NCBI GenBank assembly: GCA_964030785.1
Contig: OZ034967.1
Coordinates: 47,597,533 to 47,661,532 of the forward strand
Reading direction: 5' to 3'
DNA length: 64,000 nt
Source of the DNA: Siderastrea siderea
Lineage: Eukaryota > Cnidaria > Anthozoa > Scleractinia > Rhizangiidae
Both the position numbers and the translations under genes were made by a program. This document shows positions 1 through 11,300 of this stretch, piece after piece; position 1 is the first letter of the stretch, and every line of letters begins with the position of its first letter. The notes below the pieces were generated by a model. It saw nothing but the letters and a program-made list of their open reading frames with translations. It was not told the origin of the DNA and ran no database searches.

Positions 1-344
1 TTTCGCGCCGCTCGTTGTGTAGTCGGCCCAGTGTTTCAGCCAAAGAAAAACGCGCGTCCAACCGTAGTCCGTAGTCCGTAGTCACCGTATCTTAAAGTCC
101 CTAATAACGCTGAACGGCCAGCGGTGCGAAACGCGGGCGACCGCGCGCGAACCTGACTTGGCGACTGGGCAGACCTGGCGGGCTATTTAAAATGGCCGGT
201 ATTTGTGGGATTTTCCCGTACGGTAAACAACCCTGTTGGTTAAGCACAGTGTTGCGTGGTTAAGAAATGTCTGTGTGTTTTTGGACAGCCAATACCATAT
301 TGTATCTTATTTCAGTTTGAAAAAATTTTGCTTTCATCGGTAAA

Positions 345-599
345 ATGGTGAAATTTTGGCTTAAACGAGATTTTACGAATTGTGCTTACATGTCCCAGTC
401 GCTTTATTTTATCGCGAAAGTTGCAAGTGGTGTCTTATTGGTTGTGGGACTTTTATTTTTTCCTCTGTTTTCGAGTCGGCCCAAGAAAATTGCTTTAAAT
501 GTGGAAGTCTACGGGCAAGTGAATTCCAAGGCGATTTATAACGACTTTCTCCCAGAAAGCCTGATACTCAGGCTAAACTTTGTCGTGTTGGTCAAGTGA
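345..599 (+). CDS. Possible small ORF with one hydrophobic segment
   Basis: 84 codons from ATG 345 to TGA at 597. Residues about 21-43 are strongly hydrophobic (SGVLLVVGLLFFPLF), followed by a basic RPKK. It overlaps the candidate exon at 556-735 in a different frame, so at most one of the two is likely coding. No known family. Confidence 0.2.
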   Translation: MVKFWLKRDFTNCAYMSQSLYFIAKVASGVLLVVGLLFFPLFSSRPKKIALNVEVYGQVNSKAIYNDFLPESLILRLNFVVLVK

Positions 600-735
600 A
601 TGCTGAATCGCTCGCTTGTCAACGCCACAGAAAACAACTCGAGAAAGACGACAACAGGTGTTCCTATCAAAAGCATGGCACCGCTTCAGACAAGAGAAAA
701 CTGTCAAAAATTCCAATAACATTATCATCACTGAG
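556..735 (+). CDS. Candidate exon, Cys/His-containing, unrecognised
   Basis: Bounded by a possible acceptor TCCCAG (ends 555) and a consensus donor CTGAG|GTAAGT (735/736). The frame is open for 59 codons and reads KPDTQAKLCRVGQVNAESLA, then CQRHRK, a later Cys and His, and KIPITLSSL. The spacing of Cys and His is zinc-finger-like but matches no family I can name. A separate upstream frame (345-599) in another phase contains a hydrophobic stretch. Start, partner exons and expression are unknown. Confidence 0.35.
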
Positions 736-879
736 GTAAGTAAAGCTTTCGTTCAATAGAAACGTCTTAAATTATGATTTTGGTTTCTACGGAGCAACAC
801 CGCCATTGAACAAAAACTATGGTCGGTGTTAATTGAATTAAAATTAAGTACATGTCTGCATTAGTGTAACTTTCAACTT

Positions 880-1075
880 GCTTGACTTCAGTGGGTTTCA
901 AAGAAGCCATTTTGGCCGCCGTACACTTCAGAAACTGAATATACTTATCGCCAGTCCAATTTTGGATCAAACTGCATCTTCTTACGGCGTTAAGGATTGA
1001 TCTCGTTGTTTCATTAAAATTTTATCTTCCGTCAATACTTTGTCGTGGACAAGGCATGCAGAAGGGGGTGATCTC
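880..1075 (-). pseudogene. Broken copy of the candidate exon (copy 1)
   Basis: Aligns with 31605-31800 but carries a ~13-base insertion near 985-1000, an additional A in the Pro-Asn-Trp region and a missing base further upstream, so no single frame covers it. Confidence 0.4.
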
Positions 1076-2031
1076 ATGGTTGCAGGTCAGTAATCTATTG
1101 ATGTACTATTTCATAACTGATCATCGTAAAACATACTGAATTCACTCGGTGGTTGTTATGTTTTCCTTTGCTGATCAAGTTTTTGCACATTTAATGTACG
1201 AGCATGTTGACGTGGAGTGCTGCTCTTTTAAAAACTGACAATTGCTTTAATGACAAGAAGAGAGTGTTACCTGATGCTCAAATAATGCTATAAACCGTCT
1301 TCAAAAGTGCCCTTTTTTGACATCAGTTAAAAGCCTTTTGTGCTTGGAATTTGTGATACTTTAAGTCAACACTGTGATGCATAATTTTGTTAACTGACAA
1401 ATGCTGCCTTATGTCGTGTGTTGAATTCTGAAGAAAGCAAATCAAATAATTATTTTGAATTTTGTTAATTGCAATTACTCAACTCTTTTTAGATCAGCAA
1501 CACCGAACATGTTTATTTGCTTTATTAATTGGTTAACAAATTTAATCAACACACTTGTTGATCAATACATGATGACAATTTTTATTAAGCTTTGCTTCTG
1601 CTCATTGATTTGTGTATTGTTAGCTTTTCCCATATACCTTGTTCCCATGAAGATCCATTCCATCTCTTTGTCAGCATTTTACTTGTTTTGCAATAAATTT
1701 ATTTGTATACTTGAACCAGTATACAGCTCCACAATTTTCAAAGTAAAACCCTAGTATGATTGCTAATGGTGGATAAAATATTTATGCTTCAACTGGTTTT
1801 TGCATTTAGGACGTATTCTAGTAATAGGAAACAACTGTATTAGTTTTTGGGCAAAAAGCCTTTTGCAAATAGCTGGATCAGAGTGTTGATTGATGTTTAC
1901 AGGGGAATTCCACTAATATGATCTCTGATCAATGGGCCTGATGTTAAATGATTAATTAAAAAATGGTTGTTGCATTCAGCAAGTATTTCAGTCAGAGAAT
2001 AACTGGATGAGTTAATTTCTGGGCTTAAAAA

Positions 2032-2418
2032 CAGGGCCGTAGCCAGGTCTTTTGTAAACGGGGGCACGAGCCTTGGTGGAGGGGTCTGGGGTATCCTCCC
2101 CCAGAAAATTTTCAAATTTGGAGGCTCCGAAACGCTATTTTCAGCACTTGTCATGAGATATGTCTCCGAAAAATCGACCTCGAATAAGAGTGAAAAGGCA
2201 GGTGTTTTCAGTGCTTACAACATTATTTCCGATTTCCTGGCCATGAAAATGGCAAACAAGTGCAAGTCACTACAATCAAAATAACTGAGTCTAAAGAAAA
2301 CAAATCCTTTGAACAATGAAAATCCTCAGTCCACAGACTTGATCTGTCTGGCTCAACTGGTCCAGGTGGGGGGGGGGGACAGCTGCCCCCCTTGCCCCCC
2401 CGGCTAGCTACGGCCCTG
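2032..2418. mobile_element. 387-bp CAGGG-type MITE in copy 1 of the duplication
   Basis: Termini CAGGGCCGTAGCCAGG and GCTAGCTACGGCCCTG, flanked by AAAAA on both sides. Copy 2 reads GGGCTTAAAAAGAAGTG uninterrupted (about 33582-33600), which is the empty site. Contains G- and C-runs near its right end (2367-2400). No coding capacity. Confidence 0.8.
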
Positions 2419-4901
2419 AAAAAGAAGTGTCATAAAATATTTGCAGGTAAAAAAGTGGTTGGTAAGACAGGGTTTTACCTTTACATTGTACTTTCAAGAC
2501 CTGTGTGATCAAACCAGGTCATGTGGGCAAAATAGATTTAATCTATTTGCAGAATGTTTTTTAATGTTTAAATTTACTGAGTGCCAGCATCATGATACAT
2601 TTCTTGCCAAGAAGTTTTTTAATCAATTGTACATGAAGTAAAATTTATGTTTTACATTTTTTTCTCCAGGTTATCACAGCTTTTGACTTCAGTGATATGT
2701 TCTTATCCAGCCTGTTAAGTTCTTGGTAGAAAGCAGAGAGTGGCAGCCATAAAAGTCACTAGTGTTCAATTCAAATATTTATTCTAATTGATCTTTCATA
2801 TGTCTGTTTGCCCTACACTCTTTGGCTGTATAACCTTCTTCATTGATACTGAAACAGTCCAGTGGAGTGTACTGATGTTTTGAGGTCTGTCTTGAGATAG
2901 ACGCCTTTATAATGCTCCTGATGAAAGGTGGCGTGAAAAGCATGTATATAAAGATTTGAGAAATAAAGCCCAACATCTTTGTGCCTTTTTTCCATCTTGC
3001 AAGCCATCCTACATTAATTTTGTAGCCAACTTTTCTTTGGAAGGGAGTCAGAAGCAGTTGTGTGAAAGGGGCATGAATGATGATTATAACCATTTTTATA
3101 AGTCTTTGCTCTATCTTCACTTTTCAGACACTACTCATTTGAAGCATTGAACATTGATTGATGCAGCATGTGCTCCTAATTAATGAACTTAATTCTGAAG
3201 CAACTTACCTCAGTGTTTTGTGTTTCTAAACCATTTTTTTAAATTCAAATTTAAATTCTGTGTGATATCATTATTTTAGATTATTTGGTTAATATACTGC
3301 TCAACAATTTCCTTTTGCAATAGTGAAGTTCTTTCATTAATTACTCTTGAGGATTAGCCTAAAGTTGCTGAATTTTGATTCATCTGACAACTGTCAGCCT
3401 AGTTCTCTAAAAAAACAAAGGATTGCACCTGTCTGCTGTTGGAATATAAATGAAGGGTTCGTCTGATACATTCCTAAATGTGTGTTTCCATTAATTTTTA
3501 ACTAATAGGAGTTCTTCAAGATCCACCTCTATGTCACAAGCTAAAGAAGGTGGCTGCAGGAACAATGAGTACACTTGTATTGGCAAGGAAATGCACTTTG
3601 CTTTGCTATTATAATTTTACATTTTTGAGTATGTTTTAAATGAAGTTATGCTGCAATGACAATTTTGTTGCTAAGGGGGGTGTACTTTGTGTTTGAAAGA
3701 TACTATTTTGTTCCCCCGATTTCAAGCTCTTTCACCAAAAATGCCAATTAACTTCAATATGTGGAGGTCGTTTATTTCCTATGCGAGGTGCTCTCGAAGG
3801 GAATACATTAACGGGTTAGAATTTAAGTTCACTTCGCTATTCTTCAGCCCTTTCACTCCCAGAGTTACAATCTCGAGATAGGTGTGACCATTGAAATAGA
3901 AGCTGGTTAATTTGCTGATCCTGTGGTGCTGTTTGTTTTTCAGCACATGTATTGTGGAAAACATTCTTGTTTTTTCCGGCTTTGGAGCAGCCGTTGTTCT
4001 TTGGCGCATAACATTTTTGTGATGAACACACAAAGTGAAACTTGGTGTTAACTTGAGATGGGTTTTTCCCCGTTTTGTTTCAAGTCACGTAAATGTTTTC
4101 AAGCCGCTGTCGGGGAATTTTCGCGGGCCTTGTCGGTGTCGGCCACAGCGCTACGAGAACGATTACAAGACAGTACAATAAACTCAAATTATAAAAACAA
4201 CCAAACTGTTCATTAGCATTTACGAAGAGACATACAGTATTACTGCTTTAATACAACAGTCGTATATGAAGTAAATTACTGGAAATTACAATTTTGCAAA
4301 AGATCTCGTAAGATTCTTAAGGTAAGCTTAATTTCCTGTCGAGAAAACGAGTAAAGGGACGAATCAAGGTACTCACACGTTTCTCTTCAGAGTCCTATCT
4401 TATACTAGCCAGCTCTTACAGCGTCATAAAGGGTGGCTTCCTTTGCTCGATAATGATAATAAACCTTCGTACAGCATTTTCTCAAGACCATTTGAACGAA
4501 AAAAAAGTCATTTTTGATATTTCTTCGTGGAAGAAACGACGAGAACGTAGTCCAAATCTCAAGCTTATCCAGCGACTGCTGACCTTAATAAACACGAAAA
4601 ACTAAGCCCACCTCTCTTTCGAGTAGTTGCAAACATTTTCACCAAAAGGAGCAAGATAAATGGCATTATCATGTGGATAATGACTACCGATTTCTCTGAA
4701 CTTACTCCTAGACAAACAAGAAGAGTTGTTCGTTTCACTGAGCCCATGTTTTTAACGAGAAGTTCTCCGCGAGCAGACTGGCGGGACGCGAAACTACGTG
4801 GCAAAACCTTATTTGTCGTCCGCCATTTTGTAACATTGATGGCGGGAACATCTCGCGCATGCTCAGCGGTTTTTGAGACCTGTCTTCCACAACCCAGAGC
4901 A

Positions 4902-4951
4902 TACCCAGAGCTGCGATCCGTGGCGCTGACCGTAAGGATCGCAGCTCTGGG
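4902..4951. repeat. Hairpin at the right end of copy 1
   Basis: CCCAGAGCTGCGATCC and GGATCGCAGCTCTGGG form a 16-bp stem around a 16-nt loop. It lies where copy 1 and copy 2 cease to match, so it may be part of a small insertion at the duplication border. Confidence 0.65.
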
Positions 4952-5155
4952 GACGAGAGTGGAGGAGAGCAGTGACGTAACGAACATGCGCAGTGCGTTA
5001 TTCAGCTCTGTCATGGTAACCTAAACAAAGGAGACTTTTGTCTGATTGGTTAGTCATTTCCCTAGTACCCAGATTCCTGAAACGTGCGCGCCAGTGAAAT
5101 AAACAAAGATGGCGGCCTGAGTAAAAGACATAGTTTTCATTGCTTGATCACTTAT

Positions 5156-5496
5156 TAAATGTAAAGAAGATCCTCGCAGTTATTAACGCAACTTATGCAG
5201 TTGCGAAAAGAAAGCCTGAAAAAATCAGGCTTGCCGGGATTCGAACCCTGACCTCTGCGATACCGGTGCAGCGCTCTAACCAATTGAGCTAACAAGCCAA
5301 CTGGGAGCTGGTCATTAAATTGACCAGGCCAATTTAATGACCAGCTCCCAGTTGGCTTGTTAGCTCAATTGGTTAGAGCGCTGCACCGGTATCGCAGAGG
5401 TCAGGGTTCGAATCCCGGCAAGCCTGATTTTTTCAGGCTTTCTTTTCGCAACTGCATAAGTTGCGTTAATAACTGCGAGGATCTTCTTTACATTTA
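5156..5496. repeat. Perfect 166-bp-arm palindrome of a tRNA-derived SINE
   Basis: Arms 5156-5321 and 5331-5496 appear to be exact reverse complements around a 9-nt spacer (GACCAGGCC). Each arm contains a tRNA-like head (GGCTTGTTAGCTCAATTGG, later GGTTCGAATCCCGGCAAGCC) and the SINE tail that contains TTCTTTTCGCAAC. The fold of the head would place GGT in the anticodon with C at position 33, so a working tRNA is doubtful. The right arm is followed by further SINE tail (5497-5550). Confidence 0.85.
5345..5420 (+). mobile_element. tRNA-like SINE head, plus-strand arm
   Basis: GCTCAATTGGTTAGAGC gives the D arm/A box and GGTTCGAATCC the B box; the acceptor ends GGCTTG/CAAGCC pair. The anticodon loop CCGGTAT has C in place of U at position 33, and a long family-specific tail follows. 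These favour a SINE over a tRNA gene. A mirror copy is at 5228-5300 on the minus strand. Confidence 0.6.
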
Positions 5497-5559
5497 TTTC
5501 TTCATTCCGCAGTTCAAATATATGAATCTCATATATTCATAATTTCATGATCACTTATT

Positions 5560-7410
5560 CTTAACCTTTTTGGTACATATGGCAATTCCAGGCGCTTTTC
5601 TAACTTCTCGGTGGCGTAAAGAAATTGGTTTAAGGTATTTTAAAGCGGAAAACGAGTGTTTAGCACGGGCTTTTGCATTTGTGAGTAGGAAAATTTCTCC
5701 TTCACACCGCAAGAAAATATAAGCTTAAGCTTATGGTTCCATGAAGTGAGGGAGACAAGATTAGATGTCATAATAAAATCAGGAGGGATTCAAAGACTGA
5801 GAGGACAGGGATATTCGAAGTCTTACAGCTGCCGTTTTTACCGAAGCAGGTAAGCTATCCTACTCACAATTTTAAAAATTAGTGTTCGCTTGCAAGTTTT
5901 TGTTAGCTTTTGCTACGCATCAATCGATCAGTGAACTTTCCTTGTTTGAAGGGGCCGTGGCGGTCACTCAGCGGTCAAGTAATCTCAGAGTCAAAGAGGT
6001 GCAAAAACCATGAAACTACTTTAGAAGACCTGCAGTTAATCACTAGTTGATTAACAATGCAGGCAAACGGGAATTATCTCAGCTAAAATAACATTAAAAT
6101 AAACTTGTACAATATCATTTCAGTTCACACTTTCAGCTAATAAAATTTACAAGGACCCCGCTCGGTTTTCCGTTTGATCTTCATTTAGAAGTTTTTTCAT
6201 TCTGTAGTCATCCGATGGACTTTGGACTTGGACTTTTTTTATAACGACCCAAAAGGCCATTTGTGAAAGTGGAAATGCAAAATAATTTTGCTTGAAGAAT
6301 TTTAAGGACATAAAGAGAACATTTGATGTTTACAAATAGTGACTTTTTGGCCGTTAAAATTTGTAAAGCAAGAGTCTTGTCTCATTAGCCAATGGGCCTC
6401 TTGTTGCCTCATTTACACCAAAGGATTCATTGTTGGAATTAACTCAGTTTTGTATGATTTCATTTGTGTTTGTCACCAGTAAAGTGTTTTTCCCGTCAAT
6501 TTTTGCCTTGCATAATCTAAAACTATCTTAGTTTTTTGACAGAAAGGTGGTTATGTTGTATAATTTTATTCAGGACAGTAGAATCCTGGTATTAGTTCTA
6601 AATGAAGTGGTCTGCGAGCATCTAAAAATCAGTATCTTAATTCACACGCTCACACACAACATGAAGCATCAAAAAGCAACTCGACCGTTACTTCGCACCT
6701 CACTTATGAATCGATTAATATTAATAGCTTTATCCCAGGAAAGTCTTGCTTTATCCTGATTGGACAATTATGATGCATAATTATGCTTTAACACTATAAG
6801 GGCTCCTGTTGATAGTAAATGCCTTGACTTCTGAAAGAGCTACCCTTTAAAATTTTAAATAAAGGAGTCTAATTTTAATGGCAACAGGAAGCCTTAGGTT
6901 ATGTACACAGTTAGCACCTATCATAGTTTTCCATCAGTCTTACCAGTCTTGAAACCTTTTCTTTCAGGAGGAGATTTTAAAGAAGACCAGCACCCAGTAA
7001 CCTTGAATATAAGTTCATGAGCTTATGTTTGGGTTGTTGATTTATATTCTTAGAAAACGTTTGTGAACCAAAGGATTTTCACATAGTTGTTGTCTTGTCA
7101 GTAAGTTTTCAAGAAGCTGACTCCACAAAGTACATTGCAAGTGGTTAGAAATGGCAAGTAAAACTTGGCAACTCTTAACTTTAACTTGTAACTTGTAACT
7201 TTGTCCTTGTTGTCCTCCTAAGTTTGTTAAAGGAAATAAAGGAACTTGCCTTGTCTTATGGTCATCCAAAACAACTAGTCCTCTGAGTCAAAATTGATTT
7301 TGGGTCCATAACATTTCATTGCCCTCCCCCTGCTCCTTTAGAAAACTGACAAGTCCCTAACTGGTCCCACATACTCTAGGTTTTCATTTTAGCAGATTAG
7401 GAGTTTAGCA
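5560..7410. other. No supported gene
   Basis: AT-rich sequence with scattered short frames and no recognisable product or splice-consistent exon. Around 7170-7200 there is a short run of TAACTTGTAACTTGTAAC. Confidence 0.5.
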
Positions 7411-7510
7411 AAATGGAAGACCATGGCAGCTGTGTGTGCAACTTAGGCAACTGCAAAAAAAGTCTGAAAAAATACAGGCTTGGTTGGGATATACATGTAA
7501 ACCCAATGGG

Positions 7511-7800
7511 GGAGCAGGGATGGTGCAGTGGTGAGAGCACTTGCCTTCCACCAGTGTGGCCCGGGTTCCATTCCCAGTCCCGGTGTCATAATTTATGTGG
7601 GTTGAGTTTGTTGTTGGTTCTCGTCCTTGCTCCGAGGGTTTTCTCCGGGTACTCCGGTTTTCCTCCCTCCATAAAAACCAACATTTCCAAATTCCAATTC
7701 GACCTGGACATTTCGTAGGGCCATAAGGGAGACTACAGTTTGACTGTAATTATGCACCCTACTGAAATAGTGTTTACTTAGGTATTTATTTATTTATTTA
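7511..7800 (+). mobile_element. tRNA-derived SINE with conserved central domain
   Basis: A box region GGTGCAGTGGTGAGAGC and B box GGTTCCATTCC lie in a tRNA-like head (7511-7580). They are followed by a body with CTCCGAGGGTTTTCTCCGGG and CTCCGGTTTTCCTCCCTCC and a tail ending in (ATTT)n near 7783-7800. The body looks like one of the conserved SINE central domains of marine invertebrates (memory). An overlapping 101-codon frame is a shadow. Confidence 0.7.
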
Positions 7801-7875
7801 TGATAGCAGTGCAGCACTCTTACCAACTGAGCTATCAAGCCAGCTTGGAGTTGTTGGTCTTTGTGTGAATTCAGA
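7800..7875 (-). mobile_element. Truncated tRNA-like SINE head
   Basis: On the minus strand it reads GGCTTGATAGCTCAGTTGG and AAGAGTGCTGCAC, the first half of a head closely similar to the SINE at 5156-5496, but the B-box half is missing. It abuts the ATTT tail of the preceding SINE. Confidence 0.5.
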
Positions 7876-9860
7876 CATATTTCCAAGAAAGACAAACCAA
7901 AATCATGTGCATTGTATTCTTTTTCATACCAAGAGTTCATGTTACAAATATAGTTATTAGTATTTCAGGTAAGAAAAGAAAGAGCGGCTTTTCTACAATT
8001 TTAGTGATCTTCTAGATAGGTTATGTGTATTTTCTTTAAATAAAAGAGAACCAAATGTTTCATTACTTCAAGCACGGGTACATTTTACAGTGTAAATTAA
8101 ACACAAAAGAACTGTTACTGGTTATTTTGCTGGGTTTTAAAGGTAAATAATTTTTTAATTATGTTCCTTTTAAAAGTCAAGAAAAGTAAAGAGTAGGACA
8201 AATAATTTATTTGTTCTTTCTAGATCTTTGTGCTGCCTTTCAAACATGATATTTTCTATTTTTAGTAGATGCTATGTGTACATTTTATGTCTGGAATTAA
8301 ACTTTTCTAATTGGAAATGTATTTATATGAATCTTGTTTAGTATTAAACACAGTGTACAATCATTAAAATTAATACAACTCACAATGTACTTTAAGCTTA
8401 ACATGTTAAGAGCAAATTCGACACATTATGAATAGGTCTGTTTAAAAGACATGGAGGTAAAATTTCTATGTATTGTTCCTTAATAAACTTTAAACGGTTG
8501 CTAGAACATCACTAATTGGGTAGTTTTCTTCAGTATTATAACTAATTCGTAGGTTTTTGGTGAAGTACCGATCACTTTAAGTTTAAATTTCTCATTCCGC
8601 GTGCTTTTATTGATAACAGCTGCAGCTCTTGTCCTTGTTTCTTTCATCTCGGAACTTATTTTGATGTTCTTGTAGCCTCACTTTCCCCGTTCCTTTCCGC
8701 GCGCCTTGCCACCTTAAAGTTAACACTGTTTAGCCTAACTTATTCTTACCTTATTGTTCTATTCTCGGTTGAAAGCGATCGCTGTACCAAGCCGTATTGC
8801 AGGATATATAGCCCAAACAACACCTATCTGGCGACAAGATTCGAGATATTTTTTTCACAGTTTTCTGCTGGCGCGTCATCTTGTTGGGTTTCCTTTTTAC
8901 AAATCGTGGCAATACAATTAAAAAGCCCCTGATAAGAATCGATATTTCATACTGTTTCATGGCTGGAGTTTTTAGAAATCAAAGTAGCCAAATGAATGAA
9001 CGAAGCAAAGTAGACTGAGGTGCGACCGTAGCGTAATTTTTATCGTATGTCGTTGACAGTGATACACACCTTGACGACTCCCTGTTGAGCCCTGCCACTT
9101 TTATCAATATCTTTTCTTGAAAAGTCGCTTCCTTAATTAATAAACTGTTACCAGCAAAAGGGATTTCGTGTACCAAAACCCACGACAAAAGTCTCGGATA
9201 CTTGAAGCAAAATATTTGTTTGGAATAAAATTGAGCTTTTCTATTGCAGTTGCGCTGTTAACTGCTTGCGTCTGGGCACAATATTTTCGCTTAAGCAGCA
9301 TAAATCATATAATTCCTTTATCATATCGATTTTTACTTTTGCCTCGGCTGTATGTTCCGTTTTTTTAACGTCAGAAATCATTCACAACCCCAAAACATGT
9401 AGTTTACGAGGCGGACGCCACTTTTTACCTCCCTCTTGTCAATGAATTTGTCTTTCTGCCCCTTTCAAGCACAAATTATCCTTCAATGCGACAAACATTA
9501 CGCATTTCCATTCACGTTCAACTTACTTTATTGTTAAACAGTACTTGGTCTTGCGTTGAAGTCTGTTATGATAATGAAGAACAAAGACAGAAAGGCAATA
9601 CTTTCGTCTGCTTATCACGAGTTTTCAATTCACCGTCGCCTTTTTTGACTCGTCTCATTTCTCAGATTTGCAATCCCTTGCTGCGATTTTCCTCACGATG
9701 AATTATCTTGACCGAAAAGCTGAGATGATGACCTAAATTTGGAAGTTATACAACACCTATACATTCTTACGGCGTCCTTTGCCCCAGAACACAGGATAAA
9801 CATTCAATGAAATCAAAGCTGTCAGCACGACCGCCGCCATCTCCTCTTTTCCCGCGTTTC
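7876..9860. other. No supported gene
   Basis: AT-rich. Several 60-70-codon frames on both strands (for example near 8751-8960 and 9486-9701) have no recognisable motif or phase-consistent splice sites. Confidence 0.45.
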
Positions 9861-9959
9861 GAATGAAATTCAAGGCATTTCAAATAGAATTGTGCGCATG
9901 CGCGACATTAGTCTCCTTTGTTTTCTTGTTGGGTCCCTTTGTTGGTAACCTATCAATCC

Positions 9960-10060
9960 GAGAAATTTTGGTTGTGACGTAATAGTCACGTGACCGTACG
10001 TCCGTGCGTCCGTCCGTCCGCACACTCTGTGGGAGGGGGAGGGGAGTCCCAAGACAACCC
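9960..10060. repeat. GTCC-rich tetranucleotide tract beside a TGACGTAA palindrome
   Basis: GTGACGTAATAGTCAC is near-palindromic and is followed by CGTCCGTGCGTCCGTCC and a G-rich stretch. This composition suggests a transposon or LTR edge, but no partner was found. Confidence 0.4.
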
Positions 10061-10152
10061 GACGGGGGCAGAGAATGCCATCTTTTCTTGGCGGGAAATC
10101 GTACGGTGCTTTAGGGCAACCGGCATTTTTCTTGGCGGGTAGCATTTAACGA

Positions 10153-10434
10153 TTGCTCGAGAGTAATGAAGTTTTATACTTGACAAAAAAACATCTAATA
10201 TATATAAATGGAAAGAAAAAGTTCAAAAGAATACTGGTAGAAGGCGAAAAGTTCAAGTTACGAAAGCTGCATTCAAAGGACTTCATCGCTTTGTTTTCTT
10301 CACGGCGGAGAGTTTGCCCTGTTCTAAAACACAACCGAGTACGTGAAGTTTTTAAAAGGTCTAAGGTACATGATTTCGAGTATTACGATGAAAGAAATTA
10401 CGTTTTGAAATGTAAATTTGATTTATGCCATTAG
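10153..10434 (+). CDS. Hypothetical small basic protein
   Basis: 93 codons rich in Lys/Arg/Phe, containing KKHLIYINGKKKFKRIL and ending in KCKFDLCH before a stop at 10432. It lies between the GTCC-rich tract and a triplicated repeat, so it may belong to a mobile element. No family recognised; it could be a chance frame. Confidence 0.2.
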   Translation: MLESNEVLYLTKKHLIYINGKKKFKRILVEGEKFKLRKLHSKDFIALFSSRRRVCPVLKHNRVREVFKRSKVHDFEYYDERNYVLKCKFDLCH

Positions 10435-10789
10435 AAATGTGTTATTTACTTTTGACTTTAAAAAAATATTAGAAAACGCGCTCAGATTTGTGACAGATTC
10501 TTGAATATTTTGCCATGCTGAGCCGATTTCACTCGCGTGGACCGACCTACGATTTTGGAAGTGTAACGCGAATTGCATTTAAGTATAAACATAGGGGTTT
10601 TCGAATAAATGTTTTTCAAAAATGATTTCTCTGTCCATTATTTTGTGTTTGTTTATTCATAACAGTAGGTCTAAGCACAGCCGCAAGACAACTGCACAAG
10701 CTTTGCTTTCAATTTTCACCGTCCGGTCCATCTCTTTGTGCAACTGTCGATTTTCTTGTCCTAGAAGTTTTCAATAGTAATAATCTTTT

Positions 10790-11300
10790 AAGCGAAGCAG
10801 TTGTCGGTTTAAAGCTATTTTATCCGAAAAGCTTCCGAAAACAGTTTTGTGCGTTCCTCAAAGCGCCTAACTTTATATAGGCTTACTTCGCATCCGCAAA
10901 ACTTATGCCGGCATAATAACAATTTAATTAAAGCGTGTTTGGCGTTTCTTTGTTTTGAATCTTGATTGTCTCTAGTTAGAGAACGAAATATAACAGTTAT
11001 TTGAAAAACTATAAGCGAAGCAGTTGTCGGTTTAAACCTATTATGCCCGAAAAGCCTCCAAAAACAGTTCGGTGCATTTTTTAAAGCGCTCGAATTTCAG
11101 ACAATTTGCAGCCGCAAAACTTATGCAACAGAGTTAAGAATGTTTGGACGGTGTTTGTTCGTTTGTTTTCAATCTCGATGGTCTCAAGTTAGAGAACGAA
11201 ATATAAGCGAAGCAGTTTTGAGTTTAAAGCTATTTTATCCCGTAAGTAATGTGTGTTCCTCAAAGTGCTTGAATTTTTTCGCGGCTGCTAAAACCTACGC
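10790..11300 (+). repeat. Three imperfect ~200-bp tandem repeats
   Basis: Copies begin AAGCGAAGCAG at 10790, 11013 and 11204 and share a following block with TTTAAAGCTATTTTATCC, a CAAAGCGC-type segment and AGAGAACGAAATATAA. Spacing is 223 and 191 bp. Non-coding; possibly subterminal repeats of an element. Confidence 0.7.

Larger units (their letters stand above)
880..4885 (+). repeat. Segmental duplication, copy 1
   Basis: Aligns in the same order and orientation with 31605-36386 (shared landmarks: TTGACTTCAGTGG at the left end, AGATCAGCAACAC in the middle, GCGGTTTTTGAGACCTGTC at the right end). Copy 1 carries a 387-bp element (2032-2418) absent from copy 2, and lacks the 855-bp element and a ~330-bp stretch present in copy 2. 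Candidate minus-strand exons are broken in this copy. Confidence 0.85.

Noticed and set aside
4565..5014. 149-codon minus-strand frame and the overlapping 117-codon plus frame
   Set aside because: Both strands are open in a GC-richer duplicated region. The plus frame has a stop in one copy, and changes between copies show no clear synonymous bias in the bases compared by eye.
5225..5420. Pair of tRNA genes in opposite orientation
   Set aside because: The anticodon loop lacks U33, the stem is imperfect and a family-specific tail follows; a tRNA-derived SINE fits better.
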